Source of the DNA: Streptomyces sp. NRRL B-1140
Lineage (GTDB): Bacteria; Actinomycetota; Actinomycetes; Streptomycetales; Streptomycetaceae
DNA: 64,000 nt
NCBI RefSeq assembly: GCF_001280065.1
Contig: NZ_LGEA01000091.1
Span: forward strand, 310,001-374,000
Reading direction: 5' to 3'
A program made the position numbers and the translations under genes. The first letter of the stretch is position 1. Each line of letters begins with the position of its first letter. The notes beneath the pieces were generated by a model. It searched no databases and was not told where the DNA came from. It saw nothing but the letters and a program-made list of their open reading frames with translations. Positions 23,705 to 32,619 of this stretch are shown here, piece after piece.

Positions 23705-25939
23705 ATGCGCGACGCGATGGTGCTCAAAGCCCAGAGATTCGTGAACTCCATCTACGGCAGCCGTACCGGCACGACCGTGCAGGAGACCGGCGTGGCCGAC
23801 TGGCCCACCCTGTACGCCCTGACCCGCGCCCTGCAGTACGAGCTGGGCATCACGGCGTTCTCCGACAACTTCGGCCCCACCACGCTCAACACCCTGACCG
23901 CCACGTACCCGAAGCTCGACGCGGACACCGTCCCCTCGCCCGACTTCTGCCGCATCATCCAGTCCGGCCTGTACTGCAAGGGCTACGACGGCGGCGACCT
24001 CGACGGCACGTACGGCACCCGGGTGCAGGACGCCGTCACCCGGCTCAAGTCCGACATGGGCGTGGAACAGGCGTACCCCGGCCCCGTCTTGACGCCCAAG
24101 GTCTTCAAGGCGCTGCTGACGATGGACGCCTACGTCCCGGGCGCCCCGGGCACCGGACAGGTCCGGGCCGTCCAGCAGTGGCTCAACGGCCGCTACGTGA
24201 ACCGGCAGGACTTCTTCGTCATCGCCTGCGACGGGATCGTGACCCGGGACACCGCCAAGGCGCTGCTCTTCGGCGTGCAGTACGAGCTGGGCATGGCGGA
24301 CGGCACCGCCAACGGCAACTTCGGGCCCGGCACCCAGTCGGGTCTGAAGGCGCATCCCGTGACCCATGGGGACACGGGCGTCTTCGTCCAGCTGTTCTCC
24401 GCGGGGATGGTCCTGGGCCGACGCCCCGCCGCCCTCACCGACACCTTCGACTCCGCCCTCGCCGCTGCCGTCCGCGCCTTCCAGACCTTCGCGGCGCTCC
24501 CGGCCACGGGCGAGGGCGACTTCGCCACCTTCGCCTCCCTGCTGGCCTCCTTCGGGGACCAGTCCCGTCCCGCCAAGGCCTGCGACACCGCCACCCGGAT
24601 CACCCCCGCCCGGGCGGCGGCGCTCAAGGCGGCCGGGATCGCGTACGTCGGCCGCTACCTCACCAACCCGAGTGCGACCTCGCTGCCGGAGAAGGCCATC
24701 CAGCCGGGCGAGCTGGACACCTTCGCCCAGCAGGGCCTGCGCTGCTTCCCGATCTACCAGACCGTCAACAGCGATGCCTCCGACTTCGACTACGTCGCCG
24801 GTCGGACCGCCGGGTACGCGGCGGTCAACGCCGCCCGCGACCACGGTTTCCGGCGCGGGACCCGGATCTTCTTCGCCGTCGACTTCGACGCGGTCGACGC
24901 CGAGATCACCGCGAACGTCCTGCCCCACTTCAAGGGCGTCAACGAGGCGATGGCGGACTCCGGCCACCCGTACGAGATCGGCATCTACGGCTCCCGCGCC
25001 GTGTGCGCGCGGGTCGGCGCGGCCGGCTACTCGACCGCGAGTTTCGTCGCCGACATGTCCTCGGGCTTCGAAGGCAACGCCGGGCACCCGCTTCCCGAGG
25101 ACTGGGCCTACGACCAGTTCGTGGTGCGCACCCTCGGCTCGGGGGACGGGCAGGTCGAGATCGACGCCGACATCGCCTCGGGGCGGGACACCGGGCAGGG
25201 CGCGTTCGACCGGCCGCGGCCCGCCGTCCCGGACGTGGCCTTCGACGCGCGTCAGGTGCCGGCGCTGCGGGCCGACCTCTCCCGCTACATGCGTTCGATC
25301 GGCCGCCCGGACACCGGCGGCATCGGCGGCGACGCGCGGCTCTACACCAACGCGCAGGCCGTGGCGGCGATCCAGGAGCAGGACGGGCTGATCACCGAGC
25401 TGTCGACGACGTACTCGATGCGCAAGGCGCTGATCCAGACAGCCGTCTACTGGGCCCTGCGCGACTACGACCTCGCCGACCAGGCCGCCGACCAGCAGGT
25501 CGCCGACCACCACCTCACCGGCTCCGGCACGGTCAAGGACTCGCACACCGGCGTCGGCGAGATCAGCGCGGCCGACGCCATCCAGGCCTGGAACCACTGC
25601 ATCGGCTGGGGCTTCGCCACCGGCGACCACCGTGACCCGGCGAAGGACGCCGACCTGTGGGCCGTGTGGCAGCGGCTGAACAAGGACGACGCGTTCAGCG
25701 TGCGCACCGCGGCGCTGATCCACCTGTGGGGCACCCGCGGCAGGCCCGGCGGACAGCTGCCTCCCGGCGACCGCGTCACCACCCCGCGATCCATGCGGCT
25801 CGACCTCGTCGAGTTCGAGATCACCGAACTCCTGCGCCGGTACCGGGCCTGGGACCCCGACGTGGACTCCCAGACACACCAGAGCCTGGCCGTGTACCAG
25901 ATCTTCGAGAAGTACAACAGCATCTTCCGCAACGCCTGA
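23705..25939 (+). CDS. Large DUF1906 glycoside-hydrolase-like protein with peptidoglycan-binding-like repeats
   Basis: 744 residues. The N-terminal 290 residues contain about three helical units resembling peptidoglycan-binding domains (each with an LQYELGITAFSDNFGP or VQYELGMADGTANGNFGP type segment). The middle (about 300-520) is a DUF1906 TIM-barrel domain, related to GH25-like enzymes and mycobacterial Rv2525c: ALKAAGIAYVGRYL, CFPIYQT, GTRIFFAVDFDA, EIGIYGSRAVC. The C-terminal 220 residues are helical and unassigned. There is no visible Sec or Tat signal peptide although cell-wall substrates are outside. It is followed 36 nt later by a Tat-exported protein, so export may be indirect. Function is inferred from folds only. 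Confidence 0.8.
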   Translation: MRDAMVLKAQRFVNSIYGSRTGTTVQETGVADWPTLYALTRALQYELGITAFSDNFGPTTLNTLTATYPKLDADTVPSPDFCRIIQSGLYCKGYDGGDLDGTYGTRVQDAVTRLKSDMGVEQAYPGPVLTPKVFKALLTMDAYVPGAPGTGQVRAVQQWLNGRYVNRQDFFVIACDGIVTRDTAKALLFGVQYELGMADGTANGNFGPGTQSGLKAHPVTHGDTGVFVQLFSAGMVLGRRPAALTDTFDSALAAAVRAFQTFAALPATGEGDFATFASLLASFGDQSRPAKACDTATRITPARAAALKAAGIAYVGRYLTNPSATSLPEKAIQPGELDTFAQQGLRCFPIYQTVNSDASDFDYVAGRTAGYAAVNAARDHGFRRGTRIFFAVDFDAVDAEITANVLPHFKGVNEAMADSGHPYEIGIYGSRAVCARVGAAGYSTASFVADMSSGFEGNAGHPLPEDWAYDQFVVRTLGSGDGQVEIDADIASGRDTGQGAFDRPRPAVPDVAFDARQVPALRADLSRYMRSIGRPDTGGIGGDARLYTNAQAVAAIQEQDGLITELSTTYSMRKALIQTAVYWALRDYDLADQAADQQVADHHLTGSGTVKDSHTGVGEISAADAIQAWNHCIGWGFATGDHRDPAKDADLWAVWQRLNKDDAFSVRTAALIHLWGTRGRPGGQLPPGDRVTTPRSMRLDLVEFEITELLRRYRAWDPDVDSQTHQSLAVYQIFEKYNSIFRNA

Positions 25940-25975
25940 GCGCGTGCGCGCGACCAACTTCAGGAAGAGACTCCG

Positions 25976-26791
25976 TTGAAGCTCAGCCTCCCCCGCGTTC
26001 CCCGCAGACCGTCGGCGCCCGGCGTCACCCATCGCAGGAGCCTGTCCCGCCGGGCCCTGCTCGGCCGCATCGCCGCGGTCGGCGGTGCCGTGGGCGTCGC
26101 CGCCCTGCCCCTGTCCCGTTTCCTGCCCCGCGCGTACGCCGACGCGGACCACCCTCTCCCGGCCCGTGTGCGGGACGCCCTGCGCAGCGCGCAGGACCGG
26201 ACCCGGCGCGTGCTGGCCGGCTCGCGCTCCCACAACGGCTGGGAGATGGAGAACGCCGCCGACGACGGCGGCACCGTCTACACGCGCCCCGTCCCCGGCA
26301 CCCCGCTCACCGGCGTCGCCGTGCGCATGGGCGACGTGGAGGCGGTCCTCGTCCACCTGGTGCGCCGGTTCCACTACGAGGTGGATCCGCTGCGGCGGGG
26401 CGACGTCACCGGATGGCGCGAGCCGGCCGGCCTGGCCAGGAGCCGGCCCGAGTCCAATCTGGCGTCCGGGACTGCCGTGCGGATCCGGCCCGGGTTCTAT
26501 CCGCGCGGCGCCCGGGGCGGCTTCTTCCCGCAGCAGGAGACCGTGATCCGTGACATCCTCGCCGAGCTCGACGGCGTGGTCCGCTGGGGCGGCGACGACC
26601 GTACGCCCGACGAGTCGCTGTTCAGCATCGACGTACGTCCGGACGACCAGCGGCTGGTCCGGGTCGCGGCGCGGATCCGGGGCTGGCAGCTGGAGCCCGG
26701 AGCCGGTGCGGGCGTCCCGGTGAACGTGCTGTCTGGTGTCCGGCGCAAGGCGGCACGGGCGCTGGAGCGCCGACAGCGCACCGCGGCGTGA
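25976..26791 (+). CDS. Tat-exported protein of unknown function
   Basis: 271 residues from a TTG start with AGGAAGAG seven bases upstream; no ATG or GTG gives a complete signal. The N-terminus carries a twin-arginine motif (SRRALLG, near residue 25), a hydrophobic stretch (IAAVGGAVGVAALPL) and a likely cleavage site near AYADA. The mature part (about 220 residues) has the conserved-looking segment VLVHLVRRFHYEVDPLRRGD and no recognised domain. It follows the DUF1906 gene by 36 nt and is probably co-transcribed, suggesting a joint cell-envelope role. It is convergent with the DD-peptidase gene. Confidence 0.7.
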   Translation: MKLSLPRVPRRPSAPGVTHRRSLSRRALLGRIAAVGGAVGVAALPLSRFLPRAYADADHPLPARVRDALRSAQDRTRRVLAGSRSHNGWEMENAADDGGTVYTRPVPGTPLTGVAVRMGDVEAVLVHLVRRFHYEVDPLRRGDVTGWREPAGLARSRPESNLASGTAVRIRPGFYPRGARGGFFPQQETVIRDILAELDGVVRWGGDDRTPDESLFSIDVRPDDQRLVRVAARIRGWQLEPGAGAGVPVNVLSGVRRKAARALERRQRTAA

Positions 26792-26842
26792 CCTCCGTAT
26801 GACGCGGCATGACCGCCGTCTGACGAAGGCGGGTGTATGACG

Positions 26843-26877
26843 AAGGGGCTCCGCCGCGGTGTGCGGTGGAGCCCCTT
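26843..26877. terminator. Bidirectional terminator between the Tat protein and dacA genes
   Basis: AAGGGGCTCC and GGAGCCCCTT pair perfectly, and the loop adds CCGC/GCGG pairs. It separates convergent genes. Confidence 0.8.
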
Positions 26878-26898
26878 GGCCGTGCTGCCGGTGGCGCC

Positions 26899-27831
26899 TT
26901 ACCTGCTGAAGCCGTAGTTGAGCAGCTTCGTCGCGTCCGCCTTGCGCGCGTCAGGGCCGGTCGAGGCGAGGACCGTGCCGATGACCGTCTTGCCGTTGCG
27001 GGTGGCGGCGAAGACCAGGCAGTACTTCGCCTCCGGGCCCGAACCGGTCTTCACACCGATCGCGCCGGAGTAGCTGCTGAGCAGCGGGTTGGTGTTCTCC
27101 CACGGTGCCATCGTCCGCGTACCGCCGGACTTGGTGGTCGTCTTGGCCGTGTACTTCTTGGTCTTGACGATCGTGCGGAACGTGGAGTTCTTCATCGCCG
27201 AGCTGGCGAGCTTGGTCAGGTCGCGCGGCGTGGAGTAGTTGGCGCCGTGGCCGATGCCGTCGAACGAGTCGAAGTGGGTGTTCTTCAGACCCAGGTTCTT
27301 GGCGGTGGTGTTCATCTTGCCGATGAACGACTTCACGCGCGCCGAGCGCGTCGAGCCCGAGCCGAACTTGTCGGCGAGCGCGTACGCGGCGTCGCACCCG
27401 GACGGGAGCATCAGCCCGTACAGAAGCTGGCGGACGGTGACCTTGTCGCCGACGATCAGCTTCGCGTTGGACGCGTAGTTGTTGTCGACGATGTATTCGC
27501 TGTACGCCTTCTGGATCGTGACCTTGCTGTCCATGTTCAGGTTCGACTGCTTCAGCACCACCAGAGCGGTCATGATCTTGGTGGTCGAGCCGGTCGAGCG
27601 GCGCGTGTCGGCCGCCTTGGTGTAGAGCGACGTGCCGGTCGCGTTGTTCATCACATAGCCGCCCTTGGCGGCGATGGAGGGCGCCGAGGCGGCCTGCGCC
27701 GGCGCGACGGTGAGGGCACCGGTCGCGAGCATGGCGCCGGAGGTGACGGCGACGGCCGCGGCTCTGCGGAGACGAGTGCCCTTAATGCCGGTTATCAAGT
27801 CAAGTACCCCAAATACGTCGAAATGCCCCAA
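26899..27831 (-). CDS. dacA: D-alanyl-D-alanine carboxypeptidase/transpeptidase of the Streptomyces K15 type
   Basis: 310 residues. A signal peptide (LRRAAAVAVTSGAMLATGALTVAPAQA) ends near residue 47, so the enzyme acts outside on stem pentapeptides. The serine-peptidase motifs are S82-TT-K85, S145-G-C147 and K262-T-G264. The middle motif is SGC instead of the usual SxN; this Cys is the hallmark of the K15 DD-transpeptidase. About 25 residues precede the signal core, encoded with unusually A/T-rich codons (ATA, ATT, GTA, TTT) for this genome. It diverges from a GntR gene across the inverted repeat at 27889-27906. Confidence 0.92.
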   Translation of the reverse strand: MGHFDVFGVLDLITGIKGTRLRRAAAVAVTSGAMLATGALTVAPAQAASAPSIAAKGGYVMNNATGTSLYTKAADTRRSTGSTTKIMTALVVLKQSNLNMDSKVTIQKAYSEYIVDNNYASNAKLIVGDKVTVRQLLYGLMLPSGCDAAYALADKFGSGSTRSARVKSFIGKMNTTAKNLGLKNTHFDSFDGIGHGANYSTPRDLTKLASSAMKNSTFRTIVKTKKYTAKTTTKSGGTRTMAPWENTNPLLSSYSGAIGVKTGSGPEAKYCLVFAATRNGKTVIGTVLASTGPDARKADATKLLNYGFSR

Positions 27832-27888
27832 CGGTGCGGCCGAGTTGAGGACGAGGGGAAGGGGGCCGCACGTATCTGACTCGTAACT

Positions 27889-27906
27889 AGCACACTAGGT
27901 TGTGCT
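27889..27906. promoter_or_regulatory. Inverted repeat between dacA and the GntR gene
   Basis: AGCACA and TGTGCT are perfect 6-bp arms around CTAGGT. It lies 58 bp before the dacA start and about 100 bp before the GntR gene, a plausible operator. Confidence 0.45.
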
Positions 27907-28007
27907 GTTGCCGAGCCGGACCCCCCCTTTGCCACAGATGTGTGACATTCAAGTCCGCATACTGGACGTATCCCTTCATGCGTACGTGTTGTATCTATGC
28001 TGTCCGC

Positions 28008-28658
28008 ATGACCCTGGCCGTGAAGCAACCGCCCGCCGCCGACCGCGTCTACAGCCACGTCAAACAGGGCGTCCTGGAGCGCCGCTACGAGGGCGGCTCC
28101 CTGCTCACCGAGGGCGAACTCGCCGAAGCCGTCGGGGTGTCGCGCACGCCGGTCCGCGAGGCGCTGCTCCGGCTCGAGGCCGAAGGGCTCATCCGGCTCT
28201 ACCCGAAGAAGGGCGCCCTCGTCCTGCCCGTCTCCGCGCAGGAGATCGCCGACGTCATCGAGACACGGCTGCTCGTCGAGGAGCACGCGGCGCGCAAGGC
28301 CGTACCCGCCCCCGCCGGGCTCGTGGAGCGTCTGGAGGAGCTGCTGGCCCGGCAGAAGCAGCAGGCCGCCGCCGGGGACTTCGCAGGCGCCGCCGTCACC
28401 GACCGCTGCTTCCACGCCGAGATCGTCCGCAGCGGCGGCAACGAGATCCTCTCCCGCCTCTACGACCAGCTGCGCGACCGTCAGCTCCGGATGGGCGTCG
28501 CCATCATGCACTCCCACCCCGACCGCCTCGCCAAGACCCTCGCCGAGCACGAGGAGATCCTCGACGCGCTGCGTTCCGACGACGCGGAGACGGCCGTCGG
28601 TCTAGTCCGGCGGCACATCGGCTGGTTCGCGCACCTGGCCCGGGGGGAGGTCCGATGA
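28008..28658 (+). CDS. GntR family (FadR subfamily) transcriptional regulator
   Basis: 216 residues. The winged helix (about 10-75) has TEGELAEAVGVSRTPVREAL. The C-terminal FCD domain is all-helical with metal-binding-type residues (FHAEI, EHEEILDAL). ATG 28008 is immediately preceded by an A/T-rich promoter-like stretch, so the transcript may be short-leadered. Its stop codon overlaps the start of the MFS transporter gene (ATGA), so it most likely regulates its own operon in response to the transported compound. The ligand is unknown. Confidence 0.87.
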   Translation: MTLAVKQPPAADRVYSHVKQGVLERRYEGGSLLTEGELAEAVGVSRTPVREALLRLEAEGLIRLYPKKGALVLPVSAQEIADVIETRLLVEEHAARKAVPAPAGLVERLEELLARQKQQAAAGDFAGAAVTDRCFHAEIVRSGGNEILSRLYDQLRDRQLRMGVAIMHSHPDRLAKTLAEHEEILDALRSDDAETAVGLVRRHIGWFAHLARGEVR

Positions 28659-29968
28659 GCGCCACCGCGATACCCGGTGAGCCTCCCCCAGAGGGGGCAC
28701 CCCCAGGCGGGCGCAGGGCGCTGGCCGTGTGGGGCACCGGCGTCTCGGTCTACTTCGTCGCGGTCATCTTCCGCACGTCCCTGGGCGTGGCCGGTCTCGA
28801 CGCCGCCGACCGCTTCCACGTGAACGCCTCGGCCCTGTCCACCTTCTCCATCCTCCAGCTGCTGGTCTACGCGGGCATGCAGATCCCCGTCGGCCTGCTG
28901 GTCGACCGGCTCGGCACCAAGAAGGTGCTGGCGCTCGGCGCGGTGCTGTTCACCGCCGGACAGCTGGGCTTCGCCTTCTCCCCGTCCTACGGCACGGCGC
29001 TCGCCTCCCGGGCGCTGCTCGGCTGCGGTGACGCGCTGACGTTCATCAGCGTGCTGCGCCTGGGCAGCCGCTGGTTCCCGTCCCGGCGCGGGCCGCTGGT
29101 CGCCCAGTTCGCGGGACTGGTCGGCATGGCCGGCAACCTCGTCTCCACGCTCGTGCTGGCCCGGCTGCTGCACGGCATCGGCTGGACGGCGGCGTTCGCG
29201 GGCAGCGCGGCCGCCGGGGCCGTGGTGCTCGTCCTGGTGCTGCTGTTCCTCAAGGACCACCCGGAGGGCCAGGAACCGGAGCCGCTCCCGCACCAGGGCG
29301 CGGCCTACGTGCGGCGGCAGATCGCCGCCGCCTGGCGGGAGCCCGGGACCCGGCTCGGCCTCTGGGTGCACTTCACCACCCAGTTCCCGGCGATGGTGTT
29401 CCTGCTGCTGTGGGGCCTGCCGTTCCTCGTCGAGGCGCAGGGGCTGTCCCGGGCGGTCGCCGGTGAACTGCTGACCCTCGTCGTCCTGTCGAACATGGTG
29501 GTGGGCCTGGTCTACGGCCAGATCGTCGCCCGGCACCACGGGGCCCGGCTGCCGCTCGCACTCGGCACGGTCGGCACGACGGCGGCCCTGTGGGCGGCCA
29601 CCCTCGCCCACCCCGGCCCGCACGCCCCGATGTGGCTGCTCATCGTGCTGTGCACGGTGCTCGGGGCATGCGGACCGGCATCGATGATCGGCTTCGACTT
29701 CGCCCGCCCGGCCAACCCACCAGAACGGCAGGGCACCGCCTCCGGCATCACCAACATGGGCGGCTTCGTGGCCTCCATGACCACGCTGCTCGCGATCGGC
29801 GTCCTGCTGGACGCCACCGGCGACGACTGGTCCCTGGCCTTCTCGGCGGTGTTCGTGCTGCAGGCGGTCGGCGTCTCCCAGATCCTGCGGCTGCGCGGGC
29901 GGGCGCAGCGGCGGGAGCGGGAGCGGCTGGTGGCGAGCCGGGTGGAGACGGTGCACGTACCGGCGTGA
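28655..29968 (+). CDS. MFS transporter
   Basis: 437 residues with about 12 membrane segments. The family loop between TM2 and TM3 is seen in GLLVDRLGTKKVLALG. An N-terminal cytosolic segment of about 22 residues (PGEPPPEGAPPGGRR) is encoded by a G/C palindrome at about 28683-28707. ATG 28655 overlaps the GntR stop codon, so the two form an operon. The topology and the RTSLGVAGLDAADRF segment resemble nitrate/nitrite or drug-porter-like MFS proteins, but the substrate cannot be named. Confidence 0.85.
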   Translation: MSATAIPGEPPPEGAPPGGRRALAVWGTGVSVYFVAVIFRTSLGVAGLDAADRFHVNASALSTFSILQLLVYAGMQIPVGLLVDRLGTKKVLALGAVLFTAGQLGFAFSPSYGTALASRALLGCGDALTFISVLRLGSRWFPSRRGPLVAQFAGLVGMAGNLVSTLVLARLLHGIGWTAAFAGSAAAGAVVLVLVLLFLKDHPEGQEPEPLPHQGAAYVRRQIAAAWREPGTRLGLWVHFTTQFPAMVFLLLWGLPFLVEAQGLSRAVAGELLTLVVLSNMVVGLVYGQIVARHHGARLPLALGTVGTTAALWAATLAHPGPHAPMWLLIVLCTVLGACGPASMIGFDFARPANPPERQGTASGITNMGGFVASMTTLLAIGVLLDATGDDWSLAFSAVFVLQAVGVSQILRLRGRAQRRERERLVASRVETVHVPA

Positions 29969-29975
29969 CGCTCCG

Positions 29976-30713
29976 TCAGGCGGTGGGTACGAGGGTGAGG
30001 TACGCGAGGCCGAGCACGCCGCGGTAGGTGAGCCACCGGGCGCGGTGCCGGTCGACGCGCTGCCGTGTCTCCTCCGCGAGGGGGTGACGGGGGTGCGCGG
30101 CGAGCCACACCTCGGTGTCCGCGAGATACCCCGACTCGAACGCCTCCCATTCGTCGAGGCTCGCGGTCTCCGTCCACTCGGGCCGGAACCCCGCGTCGAC
30201 GGCCATCCCGATGAGCGTGGCGAGGTCGGGGTGGTCCGTCGCGGCGGCGTCCGGCCACATGCGGGACAGCTCGTCGGGGGTGGGCGTGCGTTCCCAGAAG
30301 CCCTCGCCGAGCAGGACGCGGCCGTGGTCGGTGACGAGTCGGCGCAGCTCGGCCAGCGCCTCGGGGAGCCGGTCGCCGAGGGCCTGGCTCGACCCCACGC
30401 ACAGGACGAGGCCGGCGGGACCGCGGGTGGTCCCGGTGGCGGACTCCTCCACAAAACGGACCCGGGACGCCAGGCCCCGCTCTTCGGCGGCCTTCCGCCC
30501 GCGCGCCAGGTCGCCGGCGTCGAGGTCGACGCCGGTGCCGGTCGCCCCCGGCGCGGCGGCCAGGACGCGCAGCATGAGCTCGCCCGAGCCGCAGCCGATG
30601 TCCAGGACGGTGGAGGGCCGGTGGCGGGTGAGACGTCGTACGAGGGCGTCCGCCCGGGTCTCGGACAGCGGGCCGTGGAAGGTGAGGCGGGTGCGGTGGG
30701 GTGGGGTGGTCAT
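29976..30713 (-). CDS. Class I SAM-dependent methyltransferase
   Basis: 245 residues. Motif I VLDIGCGSGELML (about 36-48) and an acidic residue after the next strand (GTGVDLDAGDLARG) define the AdoMet site. The product ends with a hydrophobic LGLAYLTLVP. The methylated substrate is unknown; similar stand-alone enzymes are annotated as UbiE/COQ5-like. It is convergent with the MFS gene (7 nt gap), and the shared 3' region shows no strong hairpin. No RNA or DNA methyltransferase motif such as NPPY is visible. Confidence 0.82.
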   Translation of the reverse strand: MTTPPHRTRLTFHGPLSETRADALVRRLTRHRPSTVLDIGCGSGELMLRVLAAAPGATGTGVDLDAGDLARGRKAAEERGLASRVRFVEESATGTTRGPAGLVLCVGSSQALGDRLPEALAELRRLVTDHGRVLLGEGFWERTPTPDELSRMWPDAAATDHPDLATLIGMAVDAGFRPEWTETASLDEWEAFESGYLADTEVWLAAHPRHPLAEETRQRVDRHRARWLTYRGVLGLAYLTLVPTA

Positions 30714-30806
30714 GTCCAGGACGGTAGGGGCCGCGGCGGGGCGGCGGCATGGGGTTTTCCGCCCCCCCCGGGGGTTCGGTGCGGGGGCCGGGCGGGTCCG
30801 CAGCGC

Positions 30807-31631
30807 CTACCGCGTCACCGCGAAGTTGTTCAGGATCGCCGCCGTCAGCTCCGGGTCGCCCTCCGTCTTCAGGCGGTCGGAGACCGACTCCGGGGTCACG
30901 CGGCCGCAGGCCAGCCGGACGTACGTCTCCCAGTCGAGGGTGAGGGTGGCGGCGGGGCCGAGGGCCGGGGCCGTCTCCAGGGTGCCGCGGCCCTGGATGT
31001 CGACACGGATCGTGCGCAGGAACTCGACGGGTCCGTGCACGTCGAAGACGATCGCCGAGCTGCGCGGTGCCTGCGCGTCCTCGGCCACCACGCGCGGGAG
31101 CTCCCCGAGCAGCACGTCGCGGGCGACCAGCGCACCGGGGGAGTCGAGGTTGCCGGGGCGGCCGAGCGCCGTGCGCAGGTCCTGCTCGTGCGCCCACACG
31201 TCGAACGCGTGCCGCCGCATCGACTCCTCCAGGGTGAGCTCGCTGCCGTGCGGCCCCCGTACCTTCGTGCCCGGGTCACGCGACTCGTTGCGCAGCTGCC
31301 GGTTGCGGCGGATGATCACGTACTCCAGCTCGGAGGTCATCTCCGGCGCCGTGTGGTGGCGGCGGACGTCGACCTGCATCTCCATGTAGCGCTGGTGCTC
31401 GTTGGTGACGTGGAAGAGGTCGCGCGGGAGGCTGTGGATGGGCCGGGGGTCGCCGAGCATCTCGCAGTCCAGACCGATGACGTGGGAGACCACGTCCCGT
31501 ACCGACCACCCGGGGCACGGCGTCCGCCGGTTCCACTCGGCCTCCGGGAGCGGCTGCAGCAGCTCGGATATCGCTTCGATGGAGTGGGTCCAGGCGTCGG
31601 CGTAGGGCTGGAGGGTGGGATGCAGACTCAC
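30807..31631 (-). CDS. Maleylpyruvate isomerase / mycothiol-dependent (TIGR03083, DinB-fold) family protein
   Basis: 274 residues from GTG 31631, with GAGGGG upstream. The N-terminal half has the family signature WNRRTPCPGWSVRDVVSHVIGLD, followed by the helical DinB-like bundle (RRHAFDVWAHEQDLR carries the second conserved His region). The C-terminal part is an SCP2-like domain (LTLDWETYVRLACGR). Proteins of this family often use mycothiol, the actinobacterial thiol. The reaction here is unknown. It diverges from the nitrilase-superfamily gene at 31813. Confidence 0.85.
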   Translation of the reverse strand: MSLHPTLQPYADAWTHSIEAISELLQPLPEAEWNRRTPCPGWSVRDVVSHVIGLDCEMLGDPRPIHSLPRDLFHVTNEHQRYMEMQVDVRRHHTAPEMTSELEYVIIRRNRQLRNESRDPGTKVRGPHGSELTLEESMRRHAFDVWAHEQDLRTALGRPGNLDSPGALVARDVLLGELPRVVAEDAQAPRSSAIVFDVHGPVEFLRTIRVDIQGRGTLETAPALGPAATLTLDWETYVRLACGRVTPESVSDRLKTEGDPELTAAILNNFAVTR

Positions 31632-31812
31632 GGAACGGGACCCCTCGGCGGTTCGGTCACGGGCAGGTGGTGGCGGCGTTGCCAGTGGGAGGTGGCGGCT
31701 GTCGGCGGGCGTCTTGCGAGCTAAGTTACGCTGCTGTGAGGCACCCCGGCAGTGCTTTCGTGTGACGATCGTAGGCCCGTGTGAACGGCTCGAATGCCAG
31801 GACGGTGGTAGT

Positions 31813-32610
31813 GTGCGCGCCTCTGTGATCCAGATTGCCGTGAACGAGGACGAATCGGTCGAAGCGCGCCGCCGACGCGTGACGGAGCTGGTCCGGAAAC
31901 AGGCCGGAGCCGATCTCGTCGTCCTGCCGGAGCTGTGGACCACGGGCGCCTTCGCCTACGAGGAGTTCGGGCGCGAGGCCGAGCCGCTCGAAGGGCCGAC
32001 GTACGAGGCGATGGCGAAGGCCGCGAGCGATGCGGGCGTGTGGCTGCACGCGGGTTCCATCCCGGAGCGGGACCCTGACGGGCCGCTCTACAACACCTCC
32101 CTCGTCTTCTCCCCCTCCGGCGATCTGGCCGCCGCCTACCGCAAGATCCACCGCTTCGGTTTCGACAAGGGCGAGGCCGTGCTGATGGGCGCGGGCAGCG
32201 AGCTGGTGACGGTGCGTCTGCCCGCGACGACCCTGGGCCTGTCCACCTGCTACGACCTCCGCTTCCCCGAGCTCTACCGCGGCCTGGTCGACGCCGGTGC
32301 CGAGACGCTCGTGGTGTCGGCGGGCTGGCCGGAGCGCCGCCGCTCCCACTGGACGCTGCTGGCCCAGGCACGGGCGGTCGAGAACCAGACGTTCCTCCTG
32401 GCCTGCGCAACGGCCGGGACGCACGCCGGAGTTCCCCAGGCCGGTCACTCGATCGTGGTCGACCCGTGGGGCGAGGTGCTGGCGCAGGCCGGTGCCGGCG
32501 AGGAGGTCCTCGCGGTGGAGTTCGACCCGGGGAAGGTCGCCACCACCCGGGAGCAGTTCCCGGCGCTGAAGGACCGGGTGCTGGGCCTTCAGCCTCCTCG
32601 CCGGCCCTGA
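31813..32610 (+). CDS. Carbon-nitrogen hydrolase (nitrilase superfamily, Nit2/omega-amidase-like)
   Basis: 265 residues. The catalytic Glu-Lys-Cys triad is visible: Glu in LPELWTTGAF, Lys in YRKIHRF and Cys in LSTCYDLRFPELYR. The last motif and the length match the Nit2/omega-amidase or deaminated-glutathione amidase branch. GTG 31813 begins VRASVIQIAVNEDESVE. It is a cytosolic repair or amide-hydrolysis enzyme. The neighbours do not narrow the substrate. Confidence 0.88.
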   Translation: MRASVIQIAVNEDESVEARRRRVTELVRKQAGADLVVLPELWTTGAFAYEEFGREAEPLEGPTYEAMAKAASDAGVWLHAGSIPERDPDGPLYNTSLVFSPSGDLAAAYRKIHRFGFDKGEAVLMGAGSELVTVRLPATTLGLSTCYDLRFPELYRGLVDAGAETLVVSAGWPERRRSHWTLLAQARAVENQTFLLACATAGTHAGVPQAGHSIVVDPWGEVLAQAGAGEEVLAVEFDPGKVATTREQFPALKDRVLGLQPPRRP

Positions 32611-32619
32611 CCGGCGCTC

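Noticed and set aside
20674..26374. Very long minus-strand open frames opposite the second bkd operon and DUF1906 gene
   Set aside because: They only shadow the third-position G/C bias of the plus-strand genes and would overlap all of them.
28813..28826. TTCCACGTGAAC inside the MFS gene as a parS variant
   Set aside because: Only 10 of 14 positions match and it is explained by coding sequence.
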